From assembly GCF_002949735.1 (NCBI RefSeq), contig NZ_CP026681.1:2108001-2172000 (forward strand): a stretch of 64,000 bases of DNA, written 5' to 3'. Made by a program: the position numbers and the translations under genes. The stretch is from Nostoc sp. 'Peltigera membranacea cyanobiont' N6 (lineage in GTDB: Bacteria; Cyanobacteriota; Cyanobacteriia; Cyanobacteriales; Nostocaceae). The notes below the pieces were generated by a model, which saw only the letters and a program-made list of their open reading frames with translations, had not been told where the DNA came from and searched no databases. Of the stretch, positions 45,248-54,962 are shown piece after piece; the first letter of the stretch is position 1; each line of letters opens with the position of its first letter.

Positions 45248-45931
45248 TTAATGGCAACCAATTAAAGGTAAGCAAATTTTGGGAATGTTGATAATAGGAT
45301 TAGTGTTTTGATTCTCATTAGAATCTTGATGATTTGGTTTTTTATTATGTCTAGCCGATATAGGAACTTCACTTATTGAACCGTCGAGATTAATAAAAGC
45401 AACATCCTGAAATACTGGAGGCGCTTGATTAAGATAGCGGCTAGAAGTTCCAATGTACAATGCTATTGCATATAAAGCCGAATCAGGTACGTCGGTGAAA
45501 TCAATAGTGACTTTATACTGCACGTCCTTATAAACATTAAAGCCCAAGTATTTATCGTAACCAACAACTTTTTTTGGGGTTGCAATTTTGCTTACATGAT
45601 ATTCATTACCTTCATTATCTACTAACTTAGTTTCATTTTTAGAGGAAACGTTGTAATCGAGATTTTCGCTACTACTAAAGGAAAATATACAACTAACAGT
45701 ATGGTTTACTTTTTTTGCACAAGACTTTAACTCCCACGTTATGGAAATATTATTTTGACTATCTGTTGCTATTTGAGTTGGATACTCTTTAGATTCTGTT
45801 CTAGAATTATCCATTGTTTCTTGAGTCGGTGTCTTTTGAGATTGTGATAATGCTGGTGCAATAATTCCTACTGAAAAAAAGCTGGTACTTAAGGCTAATA
45901 ATCCAATCAGCTTTAGTAATCTGAACATCAT
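45248..45931 (-). CDS. Exported protein related to neighbour
   Basis: 227 aa with a signal peptide (LIGLLALSTSFFSVGIIAPA). The mature part has SCAKKVNHTVSCIFSFSS with two Cys, VDNEGNEYHVSK and IDFTDVPDSALYAI, corresponding to the C-terminal domain of the gene at 44204. I do not recognise the family. The two are probably duplicates of one beta-rich domain, one of them with an added Ig-like part. Confidence 0.65.
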   Translation of the reverse strand: MMFRLLKLIGLLALSTSFFSVGIIAPALSQSQKTPTQETMDNSRTESKEYPTQIATDSQNNISITWELKSCAKKVNHTVSCIFSFSSSENLDYNVSSKNETKLVDNEGNEYHVSKIATPKKVVGYDKYLGFNVYKDVQYKVTIDFTDVPDSALYAIALYIGTSSRYLNQAPPVFQDVAFINLDGSISEVPISARHNKKPNHQDSNENQNTNPIINIPKICLPLIGCH

Positions 45932-46241
45932 TTATTATCCCCAGAAGAATGTTTATATTAATTAGTCAGAATCACCCAATAATCCGGGGCGAATCCCCAG
46001 GCGACAAGCCGCAAACGGCGTAAAATCTTCCGAATATGGTAATCCGCTATTTCTCAAAAAATAGCTTAGTCATACTTAAGCTATAAATTCGATCGCACAT
46101 TGCCTTTGATTAATACAATAAATAATTGACCTGAAATTACATTGCACCTTTGTGCCAATTTGGTTGCACATAGTTGCCAAATCTAGAGATATTGCAATGC
46201 AACGTCTCTACATCGGGTGTCTGTATTGCGTTTAATATGGG
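45932..46241. repeat. Intergenic with dispersed repeat, copy B
   Basis: No gene. Copy B of the dispersed repeat occupies about 46105-46241, with TTTGATTAATACAATAAATA, CACCTTTGTGCCAATTTGGT and the TAGAGATATTGC/GCAACGTCTCTA pair. It lacks an insert of about 22 bp present in copy A. The IS630 remnant begins right at its end. Confidence 0.65.
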
Positions 46242-46835
46242 GCAGTAGCCAAGCGAAAACAGAAAGAGTCCAAAAGCTGAGAATAGAGTATTGGGAGAAA
46301 GTAAAACACATAGATCCAGAAGACCTTGTTTTTATTGATGAAATGGGTGTTTTACTTGGTTTAACTCGGACTCATGCCAGAAGCGATCGCGGCAGTAGGG
46401 TGTATGATTTTAAACCATATTACCGAGGTGCGAAAGTAAGTGTAATTGGGGGAATCAGCCTCAAGAAAGTTTTGGCTGTCATGACTTTAAATGGCTCAAT
46501 GGATGGAAATGCATATAAAGTCTTTACCCTTACATTTTTTGCTTCCACAATTATGGGTTGGTGCAGTAGTTGTGATGGATAATCTTCCTGCACATCAAGT
46601 CGCAGAAATTAAACCCTTAATTGAATCTGTTGGTGCAAGTGCTTTGTACCTGTCTCCTTATTCCCCTGAATTTAACCCCATTGAACATTGGTGGTCACAG
46701 TTAAAAGCGTTCCTGAAACAATTTTCTCCCATGACTGTATCTGGAGTCGATGGTTTAATTAAAATAGCACTTGAATTAATTAATCCTGAACATCTTAAAA
46801 ATTGGTTTACAAATTGCTGCTACTGTACCTCATAA
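46217..46835 (+). pseudogene. IS630 transposase remnant
   Basis: The 5' half is missing and the rest is in two frames (to about 46560, then 46491-46835). The catalytic Asp motifs VFIDEMGV and VVMDNLPAH and the Glu motif EFNPIEHWWSQLK are still readable. It is a diverged relative of the element at 2985-4000. Confidence 0.8.
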
Positions 46836-46850
46836 ACTCCGAATCTGCTG
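46242..46850 (+). mobile_element. IS630-family element, right-end remnant
   Basis: Only the right end is preserved: GTACCTCATAAACTCCGAAT, then CTGCTG followed by TA at 46851. The left inverted repeat is lost. The remnant ends 3 bp before the ATG of the truncated SDR gene. Confidence 0.7.
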
Positions 46851-46853
46851 TAT

Positions 46854-47090
46854 ATGAGTAAGCTCATCTTAATTACAGGCATAAGTAAAGGTCTAGGTTA
46901 TGCAATGGCTGAGGGTTTTATTCAACAGGGACATACTGTTATTGGTTGCGCCCGTTCATCAGATGCTATTGATAAAATACGCCAGAAATTTAGTGCTACC
47001 AACGATTTCACATCTGTAGATGTGGCAAATGAACAACTTAAAAGAGCGCTAACCCGAATTGAAGTGTTACAATTGCGTGACCACACTTAA
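46854..47090 (+). pseudogene. Truncated short-chain dehydrogenase
   Basis: 78 codons. The N-terminal Rossmann motif TGISKGLGYAM (TGxxxGxG) and the cofactor region CARSSDAID are present. About 180 residues of the usual 240-260 are missing, including the Tyr-x3-Lys active site. The last 17 codons (LKRALTRIEVLQLRDHT) do not look like SDR and come from joined DNA. It starts 3 bp from the IS630 remnant. Confidence 0.7.
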
Positions 47091-47183
47091 ATAATTTTAT
47101 TTATTAGTGATTTTTTACTCAATTTAATAGATAATTAAACTAAGTATGAGAAAAAATAGAGAACTCACATTTAAGGAGCTTTA

Positions 47184-47738
47184 ATGACTAGACCTATTAG
47201 CAGTGCTGTAAATTCATTAGTAGCAAACTTCTCGCGACGAAATGCACTTTTGTGGCTTGGAGGTAGTGGAATAACTACCGCCTTGATGGTGGCAACACAA
47301 AAGGAAGTGAGCGCTAAAGACAACAAAGAGTTGGAATTGGTGAACCCACCAACGTTATATGATGCAACCCAAAATGGCTATAGCCATATAGCTGTTACAC
47401 CATCAAGGGCGAGAACAGTCTATATTTCTGGTCAATTTGGTTCCGATTTAAAAGGGAATCTTGTCTCCAATGAATTTGAAAAGCAGTTAATACAGGCTTT
47501 TAAAAACCTCCGTTATGCCTTAGCATCGGTTGGGGCACAACCACAAGATGTCGCAAAAACTACTATTCTTATAGTTGATTACAACCAAGCTAAATTGATA
47601 CCGTTAGGACGTGAAATTAGTAACTTTTGGGGATATAAACCACCAGCAAATACTCTTATTCCCGTTCCTAGACTTGCACTTGACGGTATGTTGTTTGAAA
47701 TTGATGCTTATGCAGTAATTCCAGAAAAACGTGATTGA
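47184..47738 (+). CDS. RidA/YjgF-family protein with Tat-like leader
   Basis: 184 aa. An AAGGAGCT ribosome site precedes the ATG. Residues 1-42 hold a twin-arginine-like leader (NFSRRNALLWLGGSG) and a hydrophobic stretch, so it is probably exported. The RidA fold spans about 62-180 (RTVYISGQFGSDLKGN, QLIQAFKNLRYALASVGAQP, LALDGMLFEIDAYAVI). In RidA enzymes a conserved Arg lies just before the last strands; here the equivalent segment reads PPANTLIPVP and lacks it, so 2-iminopropanoate deaminase activity is doubtful. Confidence 0.75.
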   Translation: MTRPISSAVNSLVANFSRRNALLWLGGSGITTALMVATQKEVSAKDNKELELVNPPTLYDATQNGYSHIAVTPSRARTVYISGQFGSDLKGNLVSNEFEKQLIQAFKNLRYALASVGAQPQDVAKTTILIVDYNQAKLIPLGREISNFWGYKPPANTLIPVPRLALDGMLFEIDAYAVIPEKRD

Positions 47739-48341
47739 GGGTTGGTTCTAATATAACCCTATCCAATAATAGTTGGCGGAATAACAAACTTCCGCTACTG
47801 TCAATCAATAATCGTCTCTCCTATTTGAGTAGTAATTGTCTTTAGCCAGCCTACGAAACTTAGGACTTCCAAATAAAAAAATATTCAATTATTGATTGTG
47901 GGGCGGGCAAGATGCCCACCCCACAAAATTAGATAATTTATTTCTTGGAGTTCCCTTAACTAAAAATTCCAGCAAGTGCTAGTAGTTTGCTCCTGTTAAC
48001 TTGGCTATTTAAAGTTTAAAGGCAAAAGGTGAAAGGTTTTTAATCCCTTTCCCTTGAATCTTTCCCCAGCACTTACAAGCACATTTTTGAGTTGAAAATT
48101 CTAGTTTACACTTTGCTGGTTCCTAATTTAATAGTGAGAATATTGACGCTTTTGTGTGGGGTATTCTATCTCTGCATTTGATGCCTTAAAGTTAAAGCAG
48201 CATTTAATGTACCCTGTAATTTAAAGCTTATCTTCATAAATGGTCTCTAAAGTAAAGCCAAAGTAATCTTTAGCAATTAACATTAAATTGCCCTTATTAA
48301 TTTGGGAATAATTAAGTTATAAATTACTCGGATTTAACAGT
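47739..48341. other. Intergenic stretch with GC-rich hairpin
   Basis: No gene. The hairpin TTGTGGGGCGGGCA/TGCCCACCCCACAA (47896-47926, one mismatch) is of the dispersed cyanobacterial repeat type. The last 200 bp before 48342 probably contain the hybrid kinase promoter, but no clear -10/-35 stands out. Confidence 0.5.
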
Positions 48342-51300
48342 ATGTTTAGCAGTGATGTTAAGATTTCTGGATACCAGATCATTGAAGAAATCTACAATGG
48401 TTCGAGAACTATAGTTTATCGAGGGTATCGAGAAAGTGACTCATTACCTGTAGCAATCAAACTGCTGAAAAATCCATATCCCTCCTTTAATGAACTGGTG
48501 CAGTTTCGCAATCAGTACACCATTGCCAAAAATCTCAACTCATCTTTAATTGTCCAAACCTACAGCCTGGAGGTGTATCAAAATGCCTATGCGTTGGTGA
48601 TGGAAGATTTTGGTGGCATTTCTCTAAAAGATTATTTTGTTCGCGATCAAACGCGAGATATTAGGTTTTTGCAAGAGTTTTTTCAAATAGCGATCGCACT
48701 GTGTAATACCTTAGACATACTCTATAGTCAGCGCATCATTCATAAAGATATCAAACCGAGCAATATTTTAATTAATCCTGATTCCAAACAAGTTAAATTA
48801 ATCGACTTTAGTATTGCCTCTCTATTACCAAGGGAAACGCAAATGCTAATCAGCCCGAGTGTATTAGAAGGAACACTAGCTTATATTTCTCCAGAACAAA
48901 CAGGGAGAATGAATCGGGGAATTGACTACCGGACTGATTTTTATTCACTTGGTGTAACTTTCTACGAATTACTCACAGGTGAGTTACCTTTTCAATCAAA
49001 CGATCCAATGGAGTTGGTGCATTCCCATATTGCTAAGGTAGCCTCATCAATAGATGTAATTAACTTACAAATTCCGCCGATAATTTCGGATATAGTCAGC
49101 AAATTAATGGCAAAAAATGCTGAAGATCGCTATCAAAGTGTATTAGGATTGAAGCATGATTTAGAAATTTGTTTTGCTCAACTGAAAACAACTGGCAAAA
49201 TTGAAAGTTTTCCAATTGCCCAAAGGGATGTGTGTGACAGATTTATTATCCCTGATAAACTCTATGGACGAGAAGCAGAAGTTGAAACTCTATTAGAAGC
49301 ATTTGAAAATGTCAGCCTGGGTGCAACAGAAATCACTCTGGTAGCTGGGTTTTCGGGGATTGGTAAAACTGCGGTTGTTAACGAAGTCCATAAACCTATT
49401 GTTCGTCAACACGGTTATTTTATCAAAGGCAAATTTGACCAATTTAATCGGAATATTCCTTTTTCTGCATTTGTCCAAGCTTTCCGTAACTTCATGGATC
49501 AATTACTGGCAGAAAGTGATGTTCAAATACAAAAATGGCAAAATCAAATTATTCAAGCATTAGGTGAAGACGGACAAGTAATTATTGAAGTCATTCCCGA
49601 ATTAGAAAAAATTATTGGCAGACAACCACCTGCATCAGAATTATCAGGTAACGCAGCCCAAAACCGATTTAATTTATTATTTCAGAAATTTCTCCAAATA
49701 TTTACAACTAAAGAACATCCTTTAGTTATATTCTTAGATGACTTGCAGTGGGTAGATTCGGCTTCATTGAAACTCATACAATTATTAATGAATGAAGCTA
49801 ATCAGGGATATTTATTGTTAATTGGTGCGTATAGAGACAATGAAGTATTCCCAGCCCATCCGTTGATGGTGATGTTGGATGAAATTCGCAAAACAGGTGT
49901 AAAGGTGAATAGCCTGACGCTGAAACCACTTAACCCATTACAATTGAATCAACTTGTAGCCGACACGTTAAATTGTGCAGAGAATGTGGCACTATCTCTT
50001 TCACAATTGATTTACCGGAAAGCTCAAGGAAATCCATTTTTTGCAACTCAAATCTTGAAATCATTACATCAAGACCAACTAATTCAATTCAATTTTGCCG
50101 AGGGATGCTGGCAATGTGACATTTCTCAAATAAATCAGCAAACTCTAGCAGACAATGTTGTTGATTTTATGGTTTTCCAATTACGAAGACTACCAGAATC
50201 AACTCAACAGCAATTGAAGCTAGCCGCTTGTATTGGTAATCAGTTCGATTTAAAAACATTAAGGATTGTTTCTAAACAATCAGAGATAGAAACCGCAGAT
50301 TGCTTGTGGAAGGCTTTGCAAGAAGGGTTGATTTTGCCACAAAGTGAGGTTTATAAGTTTTTTGTTGGTTCCGAAAATCAAGCAGCTACTCAAGAACAGT
50401 CTGAGATGGTTGTATATAAATTTTTACACGATCGCGTCCAGCAAGCTGCCTATTCACTCATTCCAGAAGCACAAAAACAGTCAACACACTTGCAAATTGG
50501 GCAATTGTTGTTGCAGAATACACCTAAAGAGCAGCAAGAGTCAGGAATTTTTGCGATCGTTAACCAATTCAATTACGGACTGGAATTATTAAAGGAAGTT
50601 GACGAACGAGAACATTTATCCCGGTTAAATCTGATAGCTGGTTGTAAAGCCAAAAACTCGACTGCTTATGCGACAGCAGTTGAGTATTTAAAAGTGGCGC
50701 TCCTTTTATTACCGATAAATGCTTGGCAAAGCAGCTACGATTTAGCCCTTGCTGTTTACGAATCTGCGGCTGAGGCAGAATATCTCAATACAAACTTTGA
50801 GTCATCAAAATCATTAGTAGAGATTATCCTCAAAAACGCTAAATCTCCATTAGAAAAGGTTCGTACCTATGAGATTCAAATCCAATCTTATACAGCACAA
50901 AATAAATTCATTGAAGCAATAGCCACAGGTAGAGAAGCACTGCAATTACTAGATTTGACGTTACCTGAAGATAGTAATACTCAAATTATTTTTGATGAAC
51001 ATGACAAATTACGACAAATGTTTGTTCATCAATCGATAGCAGCATTGGCAGATATGCCAGAAATCATTGATCCCCAAAAATTAGTTGCGCTCCGCATATT
51101 ATCGGGTTTATTTGCTCCAGTTTATATAGCCAAACCGATGTTGTTGCCGCTCAAAATTTTTACAATGATCGAGATTTGTATCAAGTACGGCAACTCACCA
51201 CAGGCAGCTGTTGCTTATAGTCTCTATGGATTATTTTTGTGCAGTATTGGTGCAATTGAAGATGGGTATCAGTTTGGTAAACTGGCAGTACAACTTTTAG

Positions 51301-53747
51301 AAAAATTTCAAACCAAAGAACTTAAAAGTAGGGTTTATTTAACATTTAGTCTGTTTATTAAACATTGGAAAGATTCAATTAAATCTACATTGAATCTATT
51401 TTTGGAGGGATTGCAGAGTGGATTAGAAACGGGAAATTTAGAATATGTAGGCTATTGTGCCAATTGCTATTGTCAATTTCTCTTTTGGAGTGGAGAAAAC
51501 CTAGAAAATGCTGTGCTGGAAGCAGATAAATATTGCGATCTAATGCAGCAAATTAAACAAGAGGTATCTCTCGTTTGGGGAAATATCTGGCGGCAGACGG
51601 TGCTAAATTTACAAGGAGAAGCGGCTAATCCCTGTTTTTTAATTGGTAAACATTTTCACGAAGTCGAAATGTTACCGACTTTAATTGAAACAAACAACAT
51701 CAATGGTATTTGTTATGTCTATCTAGCAAAAACGCTACTGGCTTATCTTTTTGGTGAATACGAATCTGCTTGGGAATCTTCCCAAAAATTTGAGCAGTAT
51801 GAGCAGGGAGCCGCAGGCTTATTAATTGTTCCTTTGCGGAATTTCTATCAATCTTTGAGTTTGTTAGCTCTTTGTTCTCAGGTAAATGAAGCACAGCAAC
51901 AGCTTTATCTCCAGAAAGTAGCCGAAAACCAGTCAAAAATGCAAGAATGGGCGGCTCATGCACCCGTAAATTATCAGCACAAGTACAATTTAATTTTAGC
52001 TGAACAGGCTCGTGTAACTGGCGATCGCTTACAAGCCGCAGATTATTATGAAATAGCGATCCAAGAAGCGATCGCCAATGACTATGTTCAGGAAGCAGCG
52101 ATCGCTAACGAACTTGCTGCCAAATTTTACCTAGAATGGGGTAAAGAAAAAGCCGCAGAAGGATATCTGCAACAAGCATATTACTGCTATGCCCATTGGG
52201 GAGCCAAAGCCAAAACTGATGACTTGGAAAAACGCTATCCCAAATTACTCAAACCAATTTTGCAACAGCAAGAATTCAACTTCAATCCCTTAGAAACCAT
52301 AGCCAGCATCGCCCGCACATCTACTTACACCACCAGCAGTACTAATATTTCTGATGCTCTAGATTTGACTTGCATTCTCAAAGCTGCTCAAACCATCTCT
52401 AGTTGTATAGAATTAGATGCACTCATCAGCAGTCTCACCCGCATTATCCTAGAAAATTCTGGTGCGAAAACATCTGTATTAATTCTTCCTCAAGAAGACA
52501 CTTGGCAAGTGCGGGCAATTACCTTTATCGACCAACAGTCAAATTCCTGGACTGATGTCAAAACCATTCTTGATTCACAACTACTAGATGCTTGTCAAGA
52601 TATCCCTAGAAAACTGATCAATTACGTTAAGAATACTCAAGAAACCGTCATTATAGACAATTGCAAAACAAATATTCCTGGTGTAATTGGGGAATATATG
52701 CTCCTACATCAACCTCAAAGTGTATTATGTACACCCATTATTAACCAAGGTCATTTAGTGGGGATTATCTACCTAGAAAATCAACTGAATCAAGGGGTAT
52801 TTACTAGTAACCGTCTACAGGTGATTAACCTACTGTCCTCCCAAGCAGCAATTGCTTTAGAAAACGCACGGCTTTATCAGCAAGCCGGGCAAGCTTTACA
52901 AGATTTGCAACAAGCTCAATTACAAATCGTGCAAAGTGAAAAGATGTCTGCATTGGGTAACTTAGTTGCTGGGGTAGCTCATGAAATGAATAATCCTCTT
53001 GGTTTTATCGCTGCCAGTCTAAAACTTGCTAAACCAACCTTTACTGATGTTATTGAACACTTGAAACTATATGAACAAAAGTTTCAAAGTCCGGGAGATG
53101 AAATTCTCACTCATGCCGAAGAAATCGACTTAGAATATAGCTTGGAAGATTTTCCTAAGATGATTGATTCGATGACTATGGCGTGTGACAGGCTGAAAAA
53201 TATCAGTACCAGTCTTCGCACTTTCTCCCGTGCCGATAGAGATTACAAAGTTCCATTTGATATTCATGAAGGCATTGATAGTACAATTCTAATTTTAAAA
53301 CATCGTCTCAAAGCCAATGACACCCGTCCGGCAATTGAAATAGTGGCGGACTACGGTAACTTACCCCAAATTAAATGTTTTCCAGGACAATTAAATCAAG
53401 TATTTATGAATATAATAGCGAATGCTATTGATGCCTTGGATGAATCAAATACAGGTCGGAGTTTTCATGAGATTAAAGCCAATCCTAATTTGATTACAAT
53501 TACCACCTCATTGAAAGAGAAACAGGTTGAGGTGAAGATTGCTGACAATGGTCAAGGTATGAGTGAATCAGTCAAACAAAAAGTATTTGACCACTTGTTT
53601 ACTACGAAAGGTGTTGGTAAAGGAACGGGATTAGGATTAGCGATCGCTCAGTCTATTGTTGTAGAAAAACATGGCGGAACTTTGGATGTGAATTCTACCC
53701 CAGGCGTTGTCACAGAATTTGTGATTACCTTACCGATTCTGGTTTAG
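48342..53747 (+). CDS. Ser/Thr kinase - ATPase - GAF - histidine kinase fusion
   Basis: 1801 aa, cytosolic. Eukaryotic-type kinase domain at about 5-275: VAIKLLK, the catalytic loop HKDIKPSNIL (His134, Asp136) and the metal loop DFS. AAA/ORC-like ATPase at about 307-500, with the P-loop GFSGIGKTAVV and Walker B LVIFLDDLQWVD. A long helical TPR-like region fills about 600-1320. GAF domain about 1355-1510. Histidine kinase with VAGVAHEMNNPLGF (His1547) and the ATPase boxes NQVFMNIIANAIDAL and GKGTGLGLAIA. It matches the large Nostocales HstK family linking Ser/Thr and His signalling. No adjacent response regulator, so the partner is remote. Confidence 0.92.
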   Translation: MFSSDVKISGYQIIEEIYNGSRTIVYRGYRESDSLPVAIKLLKNPYPSFNELVQFRNQYTIAKNLNSSLIVQTYSLEVYQNAYALVMEDFGGISLKDYFVRDQTRDIRFLQEFFQIAIALCNTLDILYSQRIIHKDIKPSNILINPDSKQVKLIDFSIASLLPRETQMLISPSVLEGTLAYISPEQTGRMNRGIDYRTDFYSLGVTFYELLTGELPFQSNDPMELVHSHIAKVASSIDVINLQIPPIISDIVSKLMAKNAEDRYQSVLGLKHDLEICFAQLKTTGKIESFPIAQRDVCDRFIIPDKLYGREAEVETLLEAFENVSLGATEITLVAGFSGIGKTAVVNEVHKPIVRQHGYFIKGKFDQFNRNIPFSAFVQAFRNFMDQLLAESDVQIQKWQNQIIQALGEDGQVIIEVIPELEKIIGRQPPASELSGNAAQNRFNLLFQKFLQIFTTKEHPLVIFLDDLQWVDSASLKLIQLLMNEANQGYLLLIGAYRDNEVFPAHPLMVMLDEIRKTGVKVNSLTLKPLNPLQLNQLVADTLNCAENVALSLSQLIYRKAQGNPFFATQILKSLHQDQLIQFNFAEGCWQCDISQINQQTLADNVVDFMVFQLRRLPESTQQQLKLAACIGNQFDLKTLRIVSKQSEIETADCLWKALQEGLILPQSEVYKFFVGSENQAATQEQSEMVVYKFLHDRVQQAAYSLIPEAQKQSTHLQIGQLLLQNTPKEQQESGIFAIVNQFNYGLELLKEVDEREHLSRLNLIAGCKAKNSTAYATAVEYLKVALLLLPINAWQSSYDLALAVYESAAEAEYLNTNFESSKSLVEIILKNAKSPLEKVRTYEIQIQSYTAQNKFIEAIATGREALQLLDLTLPEDSNTQIIFDEHDKLRQMFVHQSIAALADMPEIIDPQKLVALRILSGLFAPVYIAKPMLLPLKIFTMIEICIKYGNSPQAAVAYSLYGLFLCSIGAIEDGYQFGKLAVQLLEKFQTKELKSRVYLTFSLFIKHWKDSIKSTLNLFLEGLQSGLETGNLEYVGYCANCYCQFLFWSGENLENAVLEADKYCDLMQQIKQEVSLVWGNIWRQTVLNLQGEAANPCFLIGKHFHEVEMLPTLIETNNINGICYVYLAKTLLAYLFGEYESAWESSQKFEQYEQGAAGLLIVPLRNFYQSLSLLALCSQVNEAQQQLYLQKVAENQSKMQEWAAHAPVNYQHKYNLILAEQARVTGDRLQAADYYEIAIQEAIANDYVQEAAIANELAAKFYLEWGKEKAAEGYLQQAYYCYAHWGAKAKTDDLEKRYPKLLKPILQQQEFNFNPLETIASIARTSTYTTSSTNISDALDLTCILKAAQTISSCIELDALISSLTRIILENSGAKTSVLILPQEDTWQVRAITFIDQQSNSWTDVKTILDSQLLDACQDIPRKLINYVKNTQETVIIDNCKTNIPGVIGEYMLLHQPQSVLCTPIINQGHLVGIIYLENQLNQGVFTSNRLQVINLLSSQAAIALENARLYQQAGQALQDLQQAQLQIVQSEKMSALGNLVAGVAHEMNNPLGFIAASLKLAKPTFTDVIEHLKLYEQKFQSPGDEILTHAEEIDLEYSLEDFPKMIDSMTMACDRLKNISTSLRTFSRADRDYKVPFDIHEGIDSTILILKHRLKANDTRPAIEIVADYGNLPQIKCFPGQLNQVFMNIIANAIDALDESNTGRSFHEIKANPNLITITTSLKEKQVEVKIADNGQGMSESVKQKVFDHLFTTKGVGKGTGLGLAIAQSIVVEKHGGTLDVNSTPGVVTEFVITLPILV

Positions 53748-53872
53748 ACTCAAAATTAACTTGGTCGAAAGTGTGATTTCAGTTAACTACCACCAACCAA
53801 TCGCACACCACAGACCTACACCCGCGATCCATTGTTAACCCAAACCTGCCATTGCTCCCGCATGAGTATAGG

Positions 53873-54811
53873 CTAGATAGCAACTTGAGATAAGCTAATG
53901 TTGTCCTTAAGAATGTCTATCTCGACTGGAGAAAGTACTTTATCTTTCATTTGTTGTAGCTCATGTAGGGCAGCGTTAGCATCGGCAGCACCAAATTTGA
54001 AGTACTCAGTTAAACTACCAATGCGATAATTGTAATTATGATAGCGGTGTTTAAAATATAGTTCTACATTACCCCTGTGTGGCCAAGTTCCAAGTATTTG
54101 AATCTCAACAGTTTGAGAAGGGATAAGTAAGTCCGTTTCTATTTCTGTCAATCGCTGTTGGATGGGTCTGGCGGTAACTCCTATCTTGTACAAAGTACCA
54201 ATATTCGTTTGAATTTCTAAAAAATACAGAGTACAAGATAAAATGCGTTGAAGTTGAGCGCGATAAAGCGTCAAGTCGGTGAGCCGATATGACTTATCTG
54301 GTGCATTTTTGTATAATGCATGTTTGGCTGCTAGCTCTAGTTTCAGTAACTTTTTGAGCAACAGAGGTTCTTGCACTTCGTTGAGTAAACTGAATTCTAG
54401 TGCCCCAACAGGGATTTTTCCTAAACTAGTAAATTCATAAGCTGGAGGGGTTAAACACACGTTTTTGTAAAACATTCCAGCTTTAATAAGCCTTGGAGTA
54501 ACTAAACCAGGGCTGATAGGATAATTGATTGAGCCGTATTCTTTCCACAGCAATTTTAACTGTGCTAAATCTTTACGCAATAGGTAAATATTAAAATTAT
54601 CGTAGAGTGGTAAAATCGGAAAATCACGATTAGCTACAGGTAGGCAGGTCGCTGAAGAATGTGCAAAATGATGTTGCTTAACCTTACCTTTCTTAGCAGT
54701 TAGCTTACCATAACAGTAAGGGCATAAAAGCTCAGTTTTACCACTACCAACATCTTCAACACAGACTAATTGTCCATCTGGAGCTACACCAAATTTGAGC
54801 CACATTGTCAC
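53873..54811 (-). CDS. CoiA-like / GIY-YIG-like fusion protein
   Basis: 312 aa. The N-terminal 55 residues match the start of competence protein CoiA: CxxC (Cys30, Cys33) and HHFAH (about 47-51), a zinc-binding arrangement. The middle is helical. The C-terminal part (about 194-275) resembles a GIY-YIG/T5orf172 endonuclease: LYFLEIQTNIGTLYKIGVTA, Arg215 and Arg220, Glu250 in GNVELYFKHRY. CoiA proteins act in natural transformation and recombination; GIY-YIG domains cut DNA. The fusion suggests a DNA-processing enzyme, next to the pol IV gene with a divergent start. Confidence 0.65.
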   Translation of the reverse strand: MTMWLKFGVAPDGQLVCVEDVGSGKTELLCPYCYGKLTAKKGKVKQHHFAHSSATCLPVANRDFPILPLYDNFNIYLLRKDLAQLKLLWKEYGSINYPISPGLVTPRLIKAGMFYKNVCLTPPAYEFTSLGKIPVGALEFSLLNEVQEPLLLKKLLKLELAAKHALYKNAPDKSYRLTDLTLYRAQLQRILSCTLYFLEIQTNIGTLYKIGVTARPIQQRLTEIETDLLIPSQTVEIQILGTWPHRGNVELYFKHRYHNYNYRIGSLTEYFKFGAADANAALHELQQMKDKVLSPVEIDILKDNISLSQVAI

Positions 54812-54907
54812 GCTTACTCATTAACAGAAAAACCAATCGGGGCTGATAGTAGAAAGTTCAAGCAAGCAAGTAAATAATTTGCATATCTGCAAAATTTGGC
54901 TCAAACT

Positions 54908-54921
54908 AGTGCTAGTGTACT
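54908..54921 (+). promoter_or_regulatory. LexA-box-like site before polymerase IV
   Basis: AGTGCTAGTGTACT matches the Anabaena LexA consensus RGTACNNNDGTWCB at all fixed positions but one (A replaced by G at position 4). It lies 42 bp before the likely GTG start of the Y-family polymerase, a sensible operator position. The divergent CoiA-like gene could share it. Confidence 0.5.
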
Positions 54922-54962
54922 ATAGGATTTCTAATTTAGGATTTAATTTGCTTGAAAATGGT

